Assembly: GCA_030642635.1 (NCBI GenBank)
Contig: DAOWNK010000175.1
Location: 1-6,872, forward strand
Reading direction: 5' to 3'
Source: Pirellulales bacterium
GTDB lineage: Bacteria > Planctomycetota > Planctomycetia > Pirellulales > Thermoguttaceae
DNA: 6,872 nt
Notes under the pieces: model-generated
Seen by the model: only the letters and a program-made list of their open reading frames with translations
What the model was told of the DNA's origin: nothing
Databases searched by the model: none
Made by a program: the position numbers and the translations under genes
Shown here: positions 5,622-6,872 of the stretch, piece by piece
How the letters are laid out: every line of letters begins with the position of its first letter
Numbering within the stretch: position 1 is the first letter of the stretch

Positions 5622-6437
5622 TTACGGCCCGGCGTGGTAGATGTTCGGATCGCATTCGGTATCCAAACGTATCTTATCCGAATGTCCGTCGCAGAACGTC
5701 ACGATCACCATGTTCGGATGACCTGAGGAAAGATAATCGCCGAACGTAATTGGTGGAGTTGGAATTGGAGTCGGGGTCGCAAAAACAAAGCAGGTTCTGG
5801 CGACGTTGTCGTGTGGAGTACCGGTATCAAACCAATCTATATCAGTCCACTGGCGCAGTGTATCAAAAGTTGGATTCTCGGCAGACGGAACAGACACGGA
5901 TGACATCTGCTCCGAGATCATCGGCGTGATCTGTGACGAAGTAATGTCGTCCGGCGATACGGTGTGGGCCGCAAAATTAGGGTCAGTAGGGTCGGAACGA
6001 TCCATGAATATATTTCCGTTTGCCACGTAACTCAGCGGAGCAACGGTGGAGTGTGGATCGTCGTCGGGACAGACCAACTGATTTAACAACGGTGTAGGTG
6101 GGGCTGGTGTCCCGGTGGAATTGCGCCACTGTTCCCACAAGTCCATCCGACCGATGTACGGAAAGAGCACGGTCACCCAACTGATAGGTGAATTGAGAGT
6201 GCTATCAGAAGGGTCTATACCATTGAAATTCCTATAGCCCGGATACCGATCCTTCGCCACAACGTACTGCTGTATGGCCATGGCGAGTTCTTTTTGGTTG
6301 TTCATACACTGTGTCTGTCGTGCGGCCTCGCGGGCGGCCAGCACGGCGGGCACCAGCAGCCCGACCAACATGCCGATAATTACCACCACCACAAGCAACT
6401 CTACTAACGTAAACGCTCGGCGTTTTCGACCGGACAT
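5622..6437 (-). CDS. DUF1559 / H-X9-DG prepilin-like protein
   Basis: This 271-residue secreted or envelope protein belongs to the DUF1559 family, abundant in Planctomycetes and of unknown precise role. Seen: a basic leader MSGRKRRA, then FTLVELLVVVVIIGMLVGLL, giving a prepilin peptidase site at A8|F9 (Ala rather than Gly at -1) with Glu at +5; the conserved ARQTQCMNNQKELAMAIQQY at residues 39-58; LSYVANGN at 135-142; a Pro/Thr-rich run (221-230); and the C-terminal motif H240-X9-D250-G251. It ends 20 residues later in YHAGP, a complete-looking C-terminus. The ATG at 6435-6437 is preceded by AGAGGAG at good spacing. It is on the opposite strand to both neighbouring prepilin genes and is bracketed by two copies of the cgcaaag palindrome, which suggests insertion or inversion of this gene as a unit. 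Confidence 0.93.
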   Translation of the reverse strand: MSGRKRRAFTLVELLVVVVIIGMLVGLLVPAVLAAREAARQTQCMNNQKELAMAIQQYVVAKDRYPGYRNFNGIDPSDSTLNSPISWVTVLFPYIGRMDLWEQWRNSTGTPAPPTPLLNQLVCPDDDPHSTVAPLSYVANGNIFMDRSDPTDPNFAAHTVSPDDITSSQITPMISEQMSSVSVPSAENPTFDTLRQWTDIDWFDTGTPHDNVARTCFVFATPTPIPTPPITFGDYLSSGHPNMVIVTFCDGHSDKIRLDTECDPNIYHAGP

Positions 6438-6445
6438 GGCAGATA

Positions 6446-6452
6446 CTCCTCT
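6446..6452 (-). promoter_or_regulatory. Shine-Dalgarno of the DUF1559 gene
   Basis: On the minus strand, AGAGGAG lies 8 nt before the ATG at 6437. It confirms this start and the short 8-residue leader. Only about 20 nt separate it from the palindrome at 6472, so the palindrome is probably in the 5' leader of the mRNA. Confidence 0.75.
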
Positions 6453-6471
6453 CTAATTTATGCAGAAGTGT

Positions 6472-6543
6472 CTCACGCAAAGGCGCTAAGACGCAAAGAA
6501 AACAAGAACTAAACTCCTTTGCGTCTTTGCGTCTTTGCGTGAG
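6472..6543. repeat. cgcaaag palindrome, copy 2 (5' side of the DUF1559 gene)
   Basis: The arm at 6472-6498 pairs with 6517-6543 at 25 of 27 positions around an 18-nt loop. The right arm is a clean 8-bp tandem (tttgcgtc). The left arm is identical to that of copy 1 over 26 bp, while the loops differ, so copies share arms rather than a whole element. Confidence 0.9.
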
Positions 6544-6787
6544 ATTTTTGTTCCTTACTTTATTATTCCAAAAAACGCGGAAAGATGCTAGGTGCTATTG
6601 AGCGTGCAGCTATCAGTGTACAGTCTGGTTGGTGGTATGGCGGTGCCGCGCAAGGGTGGGTTTTCCCGCCCTGAACAAAAAACCTGCGACAAACGTAAGA
6701 TTATCTAAGGGGAAACCCTGGATTTCTACGCGGAAATATGAGACAATGTTCATGGGCAAGGAATCTTTTCGAAAAGAGAGGCGCATC
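6544..6787. other. Intergenic region between divergent prepilin genes
   Basis: With the palindrome at 6472-6543, this makes a 350-bp gap that must carry the promoters of both flanking genes. No convincing -35/-10 pair was found on either strand. It holds a short hairpin, gggtggg-tttt-cccgccc (6654-6671, one G-T pair), with no T run. It also holds a lone agctatcag (6609-6617) that looks like a relic of the agctNtc heptads, and two copies of acgcggaaa (6575-6583, 6728-6736), which may be chance. No small gene with a good ribosome site was seen. Confidence 0.5.
6764..6777. promoter_or_regulatory. 14-bp perfect palindrome overlapping the ribosome site of the last gene
   Basis: TCTTTTCGAAAAGA is a perfect dyad with no spacer. 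It ends at the start of the GAGAGG ribosome site (6776-6781) for the ATG at 6788. It could be an operator, or it may be coding if translation starts at in-frame ATGs further upstream (6746 or 6752). Function is a guess. Confidence 0.3.
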
Positions 6788-6872
6788 ATGTGCAATCGGA
6801 ACAGAAAAACAGGGTTTACGTTAGTAGAATTGTTGGTCGTAATCACGATCATCGGCATGTTGATGGCGTTGC
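6788..6872 (+). CDS. Prepilin-type protein, N-terminal fragment (continues beyond window)
   Basis: Only 28 codons are visible: MCNRNRKTG then FTLVELLVVITIIGMLMAL. This is a basic leader, a prepilin peptidase site at G9|F10, Glu at +5, and the start of the hydrophobic helix. The hydrophobic core resembles that of the DUF1559 gene at 5622-6437, so a DUF1559 protein is likely, but the part that would prove it is outside the window. GAGAGG lies 6 nt before the ATG and supports this start. In-frame ATGs at 6746 and 6752 would lengthen the leader by 14 or 12 residues but lack a ribosome site. It diverges from the DUF1559 gene and points the same way as the PulJ-like gene. Confidence 0.85.
   Translation, partial: MCNRNRKTGFTLVELLVVITIIGMLMAL

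Noticed and set aside
6654..6671. Hairpin gggtggg-tttt-cccgccc as a terminator
   Set aside because: No T run follows on the plus strand and no gene ends nearby on either strand.
6544..6787. Promoters for the two divergent prepilin genes
   Set aside because: AT-rich stretches exist (for example tattattcc around 6561), but no -35/-10 pair with acceptable spacing could be supported.

Overview
The window looks like chromosomal DNA of a planctomycete (phylum Planctomycetota). This rests on a DUF1559 prepilin-like protein ending in the H-X9-DG motif, a family strongly expanded in that phylum. It also rests on a second prepilin-like protein with a dockerin-like loop and a PPYP...QDFLP tail, and on the style of the HolB and Tmk proteins. 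Genus cannot be told from the sequence. There is no transposase, rRNA, tRNA or CRISPR array.

Layout. At 2-652 (+) is the C-terminal part of a class III nucleotide cyclase. It converges on a tmk-holB pair on the minus strand (tmk 1820-2440, then holB 701-1672), which supplies dTMP kinase and the delta' subunit of the DNA polymerase clamp loader. Divergent from tmk are a family 2 glycosyltransferase (2618-3355, +) and a YqeG-type HAD phosphatase (3463-4071, +). The rest is a group of prepilin-like genes: a PulJ/GspJ-like protein (4105-5529, +), a DUF1559 protein (5622-6437, -), and the first 28 codons of another G|FTLVELL protein (6788 to the window edge, +). These are secreted or envelope proteins processed by a prepilin peptidase.

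The most unusual content is repetitive. Nearly every gap between 1673 and 4072 is built from short units of period 7, in several unrelated families: gggattN, caatttN, ccNNcta, agctNtc and ggNggaa. Several are arranged as two opposing arms that would fold into a long hairpin. The arrays run right up to coding ends. They supply the stop codon of tmk and overlap that of the glycosyltransferase, they sit 7 and 2 nt before the ATG of holB and yqeG, they contribute a -35-like box to a strong promoter, and they encode about 30 residues of the YqeG tail. A different palindrome family, based on cgcaaag, brackets the DUF1559 gene.

The best single finding is a 135-bp net insertion, a nested palindrome with 16-bp perfect terminal inverted repeats, inside the leader of the PulJ-like prepilin gene. 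It duplicates ggcta, keeps the frame open, and leaves an intact G|YTLIE cleavage motif behind an abnormally long leader of 56 residues. Removing it restores a textbook leader. I see no defence or other multi-gene novel system. The novelty here is in how mobile or expanding repeats are tolerated at, and inside, genes.
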